Origin: an uncultured Blautia sp.
Lineage (GTDB): Bacteria > Bacillota > Clostridia > Lachnospirales > Lachnospiraceae
DNA: 10,806 bases
Assembly (NCBI GenBank): GCA_934394595.1
Contig: CAKRRX010000083.1
Coordinates: 1-10,806 of the forward strand
Reading direction: 5' to 3'
Both the position numbers and the translations under genes were made by a program. The notes under the pieces were generated by a model, which was given only the letters and a program-made list of their open reading frames with translations, was not told where the DNA came from and made no database searches. Positions 1 to 6,173 of this stretch are shown here, in pieces; the stretch's first letter is position 1; each line of letters begins with the position of its first letter.

Positions 1-59
1 AGGAGCTCCTTCCTGACAGAATTTCGGGAGATACAAAAGACCGATTAACTTTATCTGAT

Positions 60-107
60 AAAAAAGCCAGCTATATCTCTCTTTGTCACAGATGCTCTAT
101 AACTGAC
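60..107 (-). terminator. Intrinsic terminator ending the polysaccharide cassette
   Basis: On the minus strand, arms GTCAGTTATA (107-98) and TATAGCTGGC (75-66) form an uninterrupted 10-base stem with two G-U wobbles, enclosing a 22-base loop, and run straight into six T residues (65-60). On the plus strand the same two wobble positions become C-A mismatches, so the signal is directional and fits the minus-strand operon, 154 bases after the stop of the secreted protein. The loop is long and the stem only moderately GC-rich, so efficiency is uncertain. The rest of 1-261 shows no gene that I would support. Confidence 0.55.
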
Positions 108-261
108 TTTCTTATCTTAATTGTATTTCTTATAAAATATAGAATGCAGTACTCCCAAAGCTTTTTATTTTTTTCTCAGTATAACAAATTTACTGCTTTT
201 TCACTGATTTTTGCAAAATCCACAACTTTTCCGGCAGAATCCGCAAAAAGTGATTATCTGA

Positions 262-1602
262 TTATTTCTCCAGGAACAGTGCGAACGGTCCCATGCTTCT
301 GTATTCAGCCTTCAGTACCAGATCCGGAAGTACATTGTCTTCTTCCTTGTCCTCATCCGGAACTTCCCAGAAGTTCTCCTGGTCTGCATCTTCTGTGCTT
401 ACTGCAGTGCTGTCTGCTTTTGCAGCGGTCTGCTCTGCTACAGCAGTTGTCTCTGTGGTATCCGCATCAGCTGTCTCTGTAGTATCTGCATCAGCTACCT
501 CTGTAGTATCCTCAGCTGCTTCTTCCTCTGCAAATGCGAAGCTGATCTCCGGCTCATAGATGTATTCTTCTTCTCCTGTGATAGGATTTACCTGTAAGAT
601 AACGCTTCCCGGGATGGTGAATGGCTCAAGCTCTGCCAGAAGGGACGGGTCTGCCTTTGCAGCTTCTACGTCAAATTCCGGATAAGCTTCTTTTACAAGG
701 CGCTCCCAATCTACGTCATTGAGGTCACGTCTTGCTTCTGCTTCCAGGGTGCCATCCATGTCATAGAGATAATCTTCCTGGCCCTGCTTGATGGCAAGAT
801 CTGCAAATCCCATAGCGGAATTGTAATTTGCCACTGTGATCTCTACATCATTTTCCTCTTTGTCCTTGATTGTAACAGTCTCCGGTACTGTCTCGTTCTC
901 TTCTTTCAGAACATCCAGTACATCGGAAAGCTCGATATCTTTTTTCTCCTCTGCGAACTTGGTAACCAGCTCTTTGGCTTTTTCGCTTTCGTACTTATCC
1001 GGGTCTGTGTCTCTTACTACTACCGGAACCTTCTTCAGAAGGGCGATCGGTCCAAGTGTCGGGAAGGTAGCTGTGATCTCGCCGGTAACCGGATCGAATT
1101 CTTCGATTGGCATGAAGTATACTTTACCTGTGGTAGCGTCTACCTGCATGAGTAGCAGATCCTCTTTCTTCATTTCTTTGGCTGCTTCTACTGTGATCTT
1201 CGCTTTGATCTGGCCGTTGGAAGCGTAGCTTACGTTATTTCCTTCTTTGATCACCAGATCTACAAATGGAGTAAGCTGCTCATAAAGTGTAGGATTTACT
1301 TTATTTCCAAAAATATCCTTGAATTCTGCTTTTGTGTCCAGGCCAAGTCTGGTAAGGATTTCTTTGATGGTGGCTACTGTATTGTCATCATTTGCCCATG
1401 TTACAGTGTCTGCTACGGTCTTATCAGCATATGCGGACGGATCTGCATTCTGGACTGCCAGCTGCTGGCTGCCAGTCAGGGTACCGCTGACTACCTGTGG
1501 GTTCTCCGGGATGATCTGTGAGATACTTGGTGCTGCCCATACGTTCATTGCCATGCTAAGTGTAAGAGCTGCCAGAAGAGCTGCTGCTGCTTTTCGTTTC
1601 AT
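262..1602 (-). CDS. Secreted acidic protein with duplicated domain, function unknown
   Basis: Unrecognised 446-residue exported protein. A signal peptide is clear: MKRK, then a hydrophobic Ala/Leu stretch, with probable cleavage after NVWA (residue 23). The start at 1602 is chosen over an in-frame ATG 12 codons upstream because AAGGAGGG sits eight bases before it and the signal peptide begins there. The mature part looks like two related modules. TPFVDLVIKEG (111-121) matches AMGFADLAIKQG (263-274); MQVDATTGKVYFMP (152-165) matches LQVNPITGEEEYIYEP (336-351); TLGPIALLKK (182-191) matches SMGPFALFLEK (436-446, the C-terminus). The second module is interrupted by an acidic Thr/Ala/Asp-rich segment (about 357-425). 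I see no LPXTG sorting signal, lipobox or C-terminal membrane helix, so the protein is probably released or loosely held. It begins 22 bases after the LCP gene, so it is likely the last gene of the polysaccharide operon. Any role in wall or polymer handling is inferred from position only. Confidence 0.85.
   Translation of the reverse strand: MKRKAAAALLAALTLSMAMNVWAAPSISQIIPENPQVVSGTLTGSQQLAVQNADPSAYADKTVADTVTWANDDNTVATIKEILTRLGLDTKAEFKDIFGNKVNPTLYEQLTPFVDLVIKEGNNVSYASNGQIKAKITVEAAKEMKKEDLLLMQVDATTGKVYFMPIEEFDPVTGEITATFPTLGPIALLKKVPVVVRDTDPDKYESEKAKELVTKFAEEKKDIELSDVLDVLKEENETVPETVTIKDKEENDVEITVANYNSAMGFADLAIKQGQEDYLYDMDGTLEAEARRDLNDVDWERLVKEAYPEFDVEAAKADPSLLAELEPFTIPGSVILQVNPITGEEEYIYEPEISFAFAEEEAAEDTTEVADADTTETADADTTETTAVAEQTAAKADSTAVSTEDADQENFWEVPDEDKEEDNVLPDLVLKAEYRSMGPFALFLEK
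448..519 (-). repeat. Three 24-base tandem repeats in the secreted-protein gene
   Basis: Units at 448-471, 472-495 and 496-519 are near identical. The first two differ at two positions; the third diverges at its end. In protein they give TTETADAD-type octets (residues about 366-389) inside the acidic low-complexity insert. The unit is a whole number of codons, so copy-number change by slippage would keep the reading frame. Confidence 0.8.
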
Positions 1603-1609
1603 TGTGGTT

Positions 1610-1617
1610 CCCTCCTT
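1610..1617 (-). promoter_or_regulatory. Ribosome binding site deciding the secreted-protein start
   Basis: AAGGAGGG on the minus strand lies eight bases before the ATG at 1602. It makes the upstream in-frame ATG at 1638, inside the end of the LCP gene, an unlikely start. Confidence 0.75.
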
Positions 1618-1624
1618 GATTGCT

Positions 1625-2746
1625 TTATGCTTCTTCATAGAATAACTTTATGATTTCCTCCTGCAATGCATCCTCATCCGGGATGAACTCATCGTGAAGC
1701 TCACCCTGTTGATCCTGTCCTGCCAGCTGATCGTAGTTCTCATCTGAAAATTCAAGATCCTGGATAAGGGAAACAAGGTCAAGGTATTTGTTGCGTGTGA
1801 TGCTTGTCTGGAGATAATCTTCCATGTTGCTTAAATCTGTCCACTTGTCCTCCAAATCACCGGTGGACATTTTTCTTAATTTATTGATATAGGCAGTGGC
1901 GTATGCTTTCTGCCTCTGGAGTCGTCCTTCATTACTGAAATCTTCGTCTGTGTCCCTGTAGCGGAGATAGGTCTCTATATTACTGTCATCCAGTGTAATG
2001 GTACTGCCCTCTGCCATTTCCGGATACCTGGCTTCCAGATCACTGTTGGGCACGGTGAGGGTAACTCCACCGATCAGGTCATTGATGTATGGCATGGATG
2101 CCTGACTGGTGACAATATAATCTGCAATGGGAATGCCTCCAAGTAACAGGGATACTGCTTCCCGAAGGTTCTCACAGCTTACCTTTCCCCCATCTCCATA
2201 GGAGTAGGCGTATCCGATATGTGATGTATACAGACCGTTGTCATTTCCATTCAGGGAATAACGGCGGATCTGGGTCATGGTGTCTCGGTTGATAGACAGA
2301 ACGCTGATCTTACGGCTCTGCTTGTCAAATACCACTACTGCAATGGTGTCTGCCCGGCCTTTATTCCCATATTGCTTGCTGGACTTCAGGATTCCCTCTT
2401 CGTCGATCCCTGCGTACAGGATGGTCTTCACAAGGGAATTGTAGCGGTATTTCTTACCTTTGTAGGTAAACTCCCGGAAACCGTTTCCCACATCATGGGA
2501 ATTGCCGGCCCGGATCTGCATGGATGCCTGCTTCTGCTGATTCCGGTATGCAAGAAGCCCAAGTGCCGCTGCTGCCGCAACACAGATAACTGCGGTAACT
2601 GCCGCCCTTTTCTTATGGTGCATCAGCCAGTGACGGATCCGTCTGTGTAATGGCTTTTTTCTTCTGTGGTGATGGGAATGATGCCGGTTATTTCCGGCGC
2701 TTGTGTTTGCGCTTCTTTCCACTGCTCTCACCCTGGCTTTCTTCAT
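1625..2746 (-). CDS. LytR-CpsA-Psr (LCP) family wall-polymer ligase
   Basis: LCP enzymes act on the outer membrane face and transfer lipid-linked polymers (capsule, teichoic or other wall glycans) onto peptidoglycan. With the start used here the product is 373 residues: a very basic His/Lys/Arg-rich cytoplasmic head (1-47), one membrane helix (about 47-66), then the extracellular LCP domain. Family hallmarks are RADT (131-134), SINRDT (151-156, with the catalytic-type Arg-Asp pair), SLLLGGIPIADYI (199-211), IGGVTLTVP (225-233) and RYRDTDEDFSNEGRLQRQK (262-280). The tail after about 340 is acidic. The start is the least certain point. The reading frame is open up to 2845, through a run of ATG codons inside the kinase gene's Gly/Tyr tail. 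ATG 2746 is preferred because AGGA lies eight bases before it, while a GTG at 2722 behind AGGGTGA is an alternative. At 2746 the gene overlaps the kinase gene by 59 bases, which suggests coupled translation. The family call is firm; the exact polymer is unknown. Confidence 0.9.
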   Translation of the reverse strand: MKKARVRAVERSANTSAGNNRHHSHHHRRKKPLHRRIRHWLMHHKKRAAVTAVICVAAAAALGLLAYRNQQKQASMQIRAGNSHDVGNGFREFTYKGKKYRYNSLVKTILYAGIDEEGILKSSKQYGNKGRADTIAVVVFDKQSRKISVLSINRDTMTQIRRYSLNGNDNGLYTSHIGYAYSYGDGGKVSCENLREAVSLLLGGIPIADYIVTSQASMPYINDLIGGVTLTVPNSDLEARYPEMAEGSTITLDDSNIETYLRYRDTDEDFSNEGRLQRQKAYATAYINKLRKMSTGDLEDKWTDLSNMEDYLQTSITRNKYLDLVSLIQDLEFSDENYDQLAGQDQQGELHDEFIPDEDALQEEIIKLFYEEA

Positions 2747-3557
2747 TTTCGCCGTCCTGGCCATAGCCATAGTAGCCATTTCCATAGCCATAGCCATAGT
2801 GGCCGTAATGGCCATATTTACCATAACCATATCCGTAGCGGCCATTGCCTGCGCCTGCTTTATTCAGCACGACGCCAAGGACCTTGATTCCGGCATACTG
2901 GAGCTGGCTGCAGGCTTTCTCTGCCTGGGCACGCTCTGTGCTGCCGCTCTCTACTACCAGAATGGTTCCGTCGCACTGCTTGGCTACCAGAAGTCCGTCT
3001 ACTACCAGGTTCACCGGCGGTGTATCCAATATAATATAGTCATACTGATGTCTTGCAAAGGACATCAGCTCTTCAAACAATTCTCCTGAGATCAGTTCAC
3101 TGGGATTGGGAGCTACTGCTCCGGCAAATATGATATCCATCCATCTGTCATCTGTGCCAAAAACGATCTCTTCTCTTCTGCATTTACCGCAGAGGTAATC
3201 GCTGAGGCCTTTGTGTTCTCCTGTGATCTCATATCTGGTCTGGGTAAGGGAATTACGGATATCGCAGTCCAGGTAGAGTACCTTTTTCTCAAGGCCTGCC
3301 ATACTTTTTGCCAGGCGAAAGGCGATGGAGGACTTACCTTCATTGGCTCTTGCGCTGGTAACGGCGATGGCTTTCAGCTTGTAGCCGCTCATCTGTATAT
3401 TTCCACGGAGAATATTGATCGCCTCATTTGCACGGAAGGGGATCTCCTTCAGAACGGGCTTCACAATCTCTTTGGGTCTTCCCATCGTGGGTTCATCCAG
3501 GCTGGCATTATTCATCAGATCCTGGAACAGTGCCTGTACTCTGTTATCTTTTTCCAT
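2688..3557 (-). CDS. cpsD: CpsD-type bacterial tyrosine kinase (BY-kinase)
   Basis: Cytoplasmic ATPase/kinase of polysaccharide export. It autophosphorylates on C-terminal tyrosines and cycles with its membrane partner to control polymer length and output. The 289 residues show a Walker A variant TSARANEGKSS (67-77), Walker A' VLYLDCDI (93-100), PNPSELI (150-156) and Walker B YIILDTPP (174-181). The tail at 241-266 is an almost pure Gly/Tyr run with 11 tyrosines, followed by an acidic segment and a basic end, KKRKHKRRK. In Walker A, Ala-Asn replaces the usual Pro-Gly before EGKS; Lys and Ser remain. The start ATG 3557 is one base after the stop of the co-polymerase gene, with AAGGA ten bases upstream inside that gene; an upstream in-frame TTG at 3578 is rejected. 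It is the separate-kinase form paired with the preceding CpsC-like gene, as usual in Firmicutes. No cognate phosphatase gene (CpsB/Wzb) is in the window. Confidence 0.93.
   Translation of the reverse strand: MEKDNRVQALFQDLMNNASLDEPTMGRPKEIVKPVLKEIPFRANEAINILRGNIQMSGYKLKAIAVTSARANEGKSSIAFRLAKSMAGLEKKVLYLDCDIRNSLTQTRYEITGEHKGLSDYLCGKCRREEIVFGTDDRWMDIIFAGAVAPNPSELISGELFEELMSFARHQYDYIILDTPPVNLVVDGLLVAKQCDGTILVVESGSTERAQAEKACSQLQYAGIKVLGVVLNKAGAGNGRYGYGYGKYGHYGHYGYGYGNGYYGYGQDGENEESQGESSGKKRKHKRRK
2760..2837 (-). repeat. Degenerate hexamer repeat coding the kinase tyrosine tail
   Basis: A run of GGCTAT-like hexamers (Gly-Tyr codons) with some His, Lys and Asn variants codes the 26-residue Gly/Tyr tail of the kinase. 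In the next frame the same hexamers read as ATGGCT, giving many in-frame Met codons upstream of the LCP gene. Gain or loss of one unit would change tyrosine number while keeping both frames. Confidence 0.75.
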
Positions 3558-3558
3558 T

Positions 3559-4290
3559 TCAGTCTTTTCCTTCGTCAAAATATGGTATTACTGCCAATAC
3601 AGGCATCTGCAGGTATTTGTTGATGTCGTCTTCGGTCTTCAGTGTGGTATCCATCAGGAATCTGACGCATACAAGCGCACACATGAGAACAAAACCGGCC
3701 AGGGCTCCTTTGATCAGATAGCCGAATAATCCCGGGGTAGTCTCTATAACGGAATCAGCTTCTGAATAGTCAATAACGGAGGGCTCTCCGGTTCCGATAA
3801 CCTGATAAATACGGTGGATTCCGGTGTTCATCAGGGAATTGGCAATATTTCTGGCAAGATCGGCATCTCCACAATTAACCGTAATGGTGACAATGTGGGT
3901 GTCGTCTGTGTTGGTCACAGTTACCAGCTTGGACAGCTGGGTGTAGGTCATGTCCAGCTCCTGATCGTCGATAACTTCCTTCAGGACGCTGCGGCTCTTC
4001 AAAATCTTGGCATAGTCCTGGGTAAGTGCGGAACTCAGCTGCATGTCTGCGAATGTGATCACGGAATTGGTATTGGTAATAAAGATAGAAGCGTCTGCCT
4101 GATAGGAGGGCTTCACTAAAAAGCGGTGATATGCTCCGAATATAAGAGCGCCTATCACAATGGCCAATGTCAGCATTTTCCAGCTGCCAAGCAGGGCAAA
4201 TGCAAGCTCTTTCAAATCAATTACGTCTTCTGCCTGGGCGGGAGCTGCCGCCACTGCTGTCTTCTTCTGCGTTTCTCGTTCTTTTTCCAT
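3559..4290 (-). CDS. cpsC: Wzz/CpsC-type polysaccharide co-polymerase
   Basis: Membrane protein that sets chain length of surface polysaccharide and activates the partner tyrosine kinase. The 243 residues show the classic layout: a short cytoplasmic N-terminus with the EDVIDLKELAFAL lead-in (21-33), a first membrane helix (about 38-56), an extracellular loop beginning with KPSYQADASIFI (60-71), and a second helix (about 187-212). The cytoplasmic end contains the LKTEDDINKYLQMPVLAVIP segment (217-236) common in this family. The usual Pro-rich stretch before helix two is reduced to TTPG (185-188). Start ATG 4290 is chosen because AAGGAG lies four bases upstream; an upstream in-frame GTG at 4326 has no ribosome binding site. 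It is the first gene of the cassette, and its stop (TGA, 3561-3559) is one base from the kinase start, so the two are almost certainly co-translated. The subfamily symbol follows the Gram-positive two-protein arrangement. Confidence 0.92.
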   Translation of the reverse strand: MEKERETQKKTAVAAAPAQAEDVIDLKELAFALLGSWKMLTLAIVIGALIFGAYHRFLVKPSYQADASIFITNTNSVITFADMQLSSALTQDYAKILKSRSVLKEVIDDQELDMTYTQLSKLVTVTNTDDTHIVTITVNCGDADLARNIANSLMNTGIHRIYQVIGTGEPSVIDYSEADSVIETTPGLFGYLIKGALAGFVLMCALVCVRFLMDTTLKTEDDINKYLQMPVLAVIPYFDEGKD

Positions 4291-4342
4291 ATGGCTCCTT
4301 GAATGGTTTTCTCTTTGTGTATCCACTGTTTTTAATTTTAAC

Positions 4343-4369
4343 TACACTTTTTTATAGTTTAATAGTGTA
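4343..4369 (-). promoter_or_regulatory. Inverted repeat over the cassette promoter, possible operator
   Basis: On the minus strand TACACT (4369-4364) and AGTGTA (4348-4343) are exact inverted copies 15 bases apart. They straddle the -10 hexamer and the predicted transcription start. A protein bound there would block the promoter. No regulator gene is adjacent, and the half-site is short in AT-rich DNA, so this is only suggestive. Confidence 0.35.
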
Positions 4370-4384
4370 TACATTTTTTGTCAA
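4356..4384 (-). promoter_or_regulatory. Sigma-A-like promoter of the polysaccharide cassette
   Basis: On the minus strand a perfect -35 TTGACA (4384-4379) is followed, after exactly 17 bases, by -10 TAAACT (4361-4356, four of six matches). Transcription would start near 4349 and leave a leader of about 60 bases before the CpsC start at 4290. The promoter lies in the 146-base gap after the RloB-like gene, where I see no clear terminator. The cassette may therefore also receive read-through from the ATPase unit. Confidence 0.65.
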
Positions 4385-4436
4385 TATCATAGAGTGTTAA
4401 TTTTTTAGGAAATATTTCTTTTTTATGAATCATTTT

Positions 4437-4817
4437 TCACGAATGCAAATATTTTTCCAGTTCTTCCACAACCTCATATACCCTTGTTGCTGGTATCATT
4501 TTAGACGGCGCCGTTATACCTTGATCCATAAATTTTTTATATTGTATTTTAGCCCTTCTTTTTGCTTCTTGCAAAGAACCAAGGCTTGTTACCACCTCAA
4601 ATAAATCCTCACGAGTCTTTGAATAATCAAAATATTCATTTAACTTTTTTATATAAGCCTTTCTTCCATTTAAATATAGAGGCTCAGTTTTTACGCCCTC
4701 ACTCACAATTAAAGTATAAGGCGGCAACTGATATTTTGTATTCATCTTGCTTTGTTTTTGTTTCATTTTTTCAGCAATTTTAATCTGATCACTATGTTTC
4801 TTTGGTTTTAGTGACAT
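4437..4817 (-). CDS. rloB: RloB/AbiLii-like protein, apparently lacking its core
   Basis: RloB-family proteins (AbiLii in lactococcal AbiL) are about 200 residues with a Toprim-like nuclease-type core, and act with an RloA/AbiLi ATPase in phage defence. This product is only 126 residues. It has the basic lead and signature strand TLIVSEGVKTEPLYLNG (35-51), typical of the family's start. At about residue 52 it passes directly into RKAYIKKLNEYF..YSKTREDLFE and a helical end (ATRVYEVVEEL, 110-120) typical of the family's C-terminal part. The middle I would expect, with the acidic metal-site residues and the SNPCFELW-like motif, is absent. The frame is intact and the gene keeps its start, 10-base overlap with the ATPase gene and a good GGGAGGAG binding site. 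An in-frame internal deletion of roughly 80-100 codons is the simplest reading; a naturally compact variant is the alternative. The product is probably not catalytic. The family call rests on remembered motifs. Confidence 0.72.
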   Translation of the reverse strand: MSLKPKKHSDQIKIAEKMKQKQSKMNTKYQLPPYTLIVSEGVKTEPLYLNGRKAYIKKLNEYFDYSKTREDLFEVVTSLGSLQEAKRRAKIQYKKFMDQGITAPSKMIPATRVYEVVEELEKYLHS

Positions 4818-6079
4818 TCAATCTCCTCCCAGTTTTGGATTTTATGCATATATGGATCTGCACCATAGCGACCTTCTAAATATTGTTTATTATAATTTTC
4901 ATCATTTCTAGGTTTGTCACCGTTTTCTTTTCTGAAATCAACTAAAGAATATAATACCGACTCATCATATGCATTTATCGCCGAAAACCAAATTTCATCC
5001 CTTCTAAAAATCTTATTATTCATAGTTGTTAAATCATGTGACGTAAACAATAATTGCGCCCCTTTGGTATTAAGCTTGGGATTCGTAAACATCTCGATGA
5101 TTCTTTGTAATAATACTGGGTGTAATTTAGCATCTAATTCGTCAATCACTAATAAATTACCACTTTTTATTACATTCAAAATAACCGGCAAAATACTGAA
5201 AACTTTCCTAGTTCCACTTGACTCCTCTTCAAATTTCAATTCTTTTTGACTTCCATTTTCCAAGATATGCTTTGTATAAACATTTTTCACCTTTCCATCT
5301 TCAGCATATTCGATATTTATATCACAAATATCTATCCCCATTGAATTCAATATATTTAATATTTGCTTTTTATTTCGATCTAACGCCGAAACTAAAATTC
5401 TTCTATCTTGTGCTGGTTTGTCAAAATCCACTATCTGTATACGTAAAAAAAACTTAATCACTTCATCAATAACATCAATATTTTTAAACATAGAAATATA
5501 CGAGATAATCGGCAGAGATTCATTGATTTGCTCTATATCAATGGACTGTACTCTTTCATCCAGATATATTTCTTCTCTATCTCGTTCAAAAATTGAACAC
5601 ACCTCACCAGTTTCTAAGTTTTCAAAAAATAAATTTTCTTCACATATTATGTTTTTCAAAAGAGAAATTTCGTATCTGTACTTGTGATTTTCCAAAGAAA
5701 ATAAAATTGAAAATTCTGTAGGTTCATTACTGCATCTGGAATCCCATTTATAATATTCATCTCCGATGGTTATTGGCTTAATTGTATCTTGAAGTTCTTC
5801 TATTGATAATAATGCCAGCTTCTCATTTTTACTTTTCATAAATGCCATCTGTATCAATGGTTCAATTATAATATTTCTTAATGCTAATAATGCAAATAAT
5901 ACGCTACTTTTGCCACCCCCATTAGGTCCATATATGGCACAAACTGGCAACAATTCTATCTTATCCGCCTTTTGAGTTATAAGTGACTCTTTAAATTCAC
6001 CTATTGGCTTTGCAGTAAAATCAATTCCTGCACCTGTCTTATAAGATCTAAAGTTTTTAAAATTAAATTCATATATCAT
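4808..6079 (-). CDS. RloA/AbiLi-like ABC-type ATPase, defence module
   Basis: Cytosolic ATPase of the AAA_15/AAA_21 (SMC/ABC-like) group that pairs with RloB-type proteins in abortive-infection loci. Its role is presumed to be sensing infection and gating the partner. The 423 residues open with IYEFNFKNFRSYK (2-14), the usual first strand and FxxF-type lead. Walker A is GPNGGGKSS (51-59); the ABC signature-like EESSGTRK (285-292), Walker B LLVIDELDAKLHP (309-321) and switch His in FTSHD (345-349) are all present, so the enzyme looks intact. The end carries YLEGRYGADPYM (400-411), a frequent ending in this group. Start ATG 6079 is chosen over one 20 codons upstream because GGGAGGT sits six bases before it and the domain begins at once. 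The gene is markedly AT-rich: I count 16 G+C in the 60 bases from 5461 against 29 in the 60 from 6781, which suggests transfer. The stop overlaps the RloB-like start. Confidence 0.9.
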   Translation of the reverse strand: MIYEFNFKNFRSYKTGAGIDFTAKPIGEFKESLITQKADKIELLPVCAIYGPNGGGKSSVLFALLALRNIIIEPLIQMAFMKSKNEKLALLSIEELQDTIKPITIGDEYYKWDSRCSNEPTEFSILFSLENHKYRYEISLLKNIICEENLFFENLETGEVCSIFERDREEIYLDERVQSIDIEQINESLPIISYISMFKNIDVIDEVIKFFLRIQIVDFDKPAQDRRILVSALDRNKKQILNILNSMGIDICDINIEYAEDGKVKNVYTKHILENGSQKELKFEEESSGTRKVFSILPVILNVIKSGNLLVIDELDAKLHPVLLQRIIEMFTNPKLNTKGAQLLFTSHDLTTMNNKIFRRDEIWFSAINAYDESVLYSLVDFRKENGDKPRNDENYNKQYLEGRYGADPYMHKIQNWEEIECH

Positions 6080-6085
6080 GGCATT

Positions 6086-6092
6086 ACCTCCC
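6086..6092 (-). promoter_or_regulatory. Ribosome binding site deciding the ATPase start
   Basis: GGGAGGT on the minus strand lies six bases before ATG 6079. The downstream palindrome arm (TGAGA, five A, TCTCA; 6107-6093) ends exactly where this site begins, so a small hairpin in the leader RNA could affect ribosome access. Confidence 0.75.
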
Positions 6093-6165
6093 TGAGATTT
6101 TTTCTCACGTTTATTATATATCATATTTTTGTTTTTCATTCAATATGTTGTGAGAAAAAATCTCA
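6093..6165. repeat. Perfect 16-base inverted repeat bracketing the ATPase promoter
   Basis: TGAGATTTTTTCTCAC (6093-6108) and GTGAGAAAAAATCTCA (6150-6165) are exact reverse complements, 41 bases apart. Each arm is itself a palindrome (TGAGA, five bases, TCTCA), so the pair can also be read as two copies of one symmetric site, centred 58 bases apart. One copy lies just upstream of the -35, the other over the predicted transcription start and against the ribosome binding site. This fits two operators of a dimeric repressor. The arms could also pair in a read-through RNA from the upstream gene, giving a long stem. No regulator gene is adjacent. Confidence 0.8.
6113..6143 (-). promoter_or_regulatory. 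Promoter of the RloA/RloB-like pair
   Basis: On the minus strand a perfect TATAAT (6118-6113) lies 19 bases after TTGAAT (6143-6138); with the overlapping TATATA (6120-6115) the spacing is 17. The start would fall near 6106, inside the downstream palindrome arm, giving a leader of under 30 bases. It lies wholly between the two arms of the inverted repeat. Confidence 0.55.
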
Positions 6166-6173
6166 TAGGCGAT

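Noticed and set aside
1..10. Perfect 10-base palindrome AGGAGCTCCT at the left edge
   Set aside because: Short and at the window limit. On the minus strand AAGGAG there could be the binding site of a following gene, but no start codon is inside the window.
178..183. Extended -10-like TGTTATACT on the minus strand after the secreted-protein gene
   Set aside because: No acceptable -35, and the transcript would run into the terminator at 107-60 within about 70 bases.
144..482. Plus-strand open frames here and throughout (for example 836-1228, 2703-3089, 3213-3623, 7232-7630, 7737-8153)
   Set aside because: They lie antisense to genes with clear family motifs, have no ribosome binding sites that I could find, and read as compositional shadows of the minus-strand codons.
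1603..1638. Longer start for the secreted protein at ATG 1638
   Set aside because: It lies in the end of the LCP gene without a binding site, while ATG 1602 has a strong one and starts directly with the signal peptide.
4637..4673. TTAAATG direct repeats (4637-4643 and 4667-4673, minus strand) as the scar of the RloB deletion
   Set aside because: Seven bases in AT-rich DNA are expected by chance, and the pair does not sit exactly at the inferred junction.
6080..6139. Longer start for the ATPase at ATG 6139
   Set aside because: It would precede the predicted promoter and transcription start and lacks a binding site; ATG 6079 has GGGAGGT at six bases.
6093..6165. The inverted-repeat unit as a small insertion element (MITE)
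   Set aside because: No target-site duplication is visible outside the arms, and the contained promoter and adjoining binding site explain it better as control DNA. A genome-wide copy search could reopen this.
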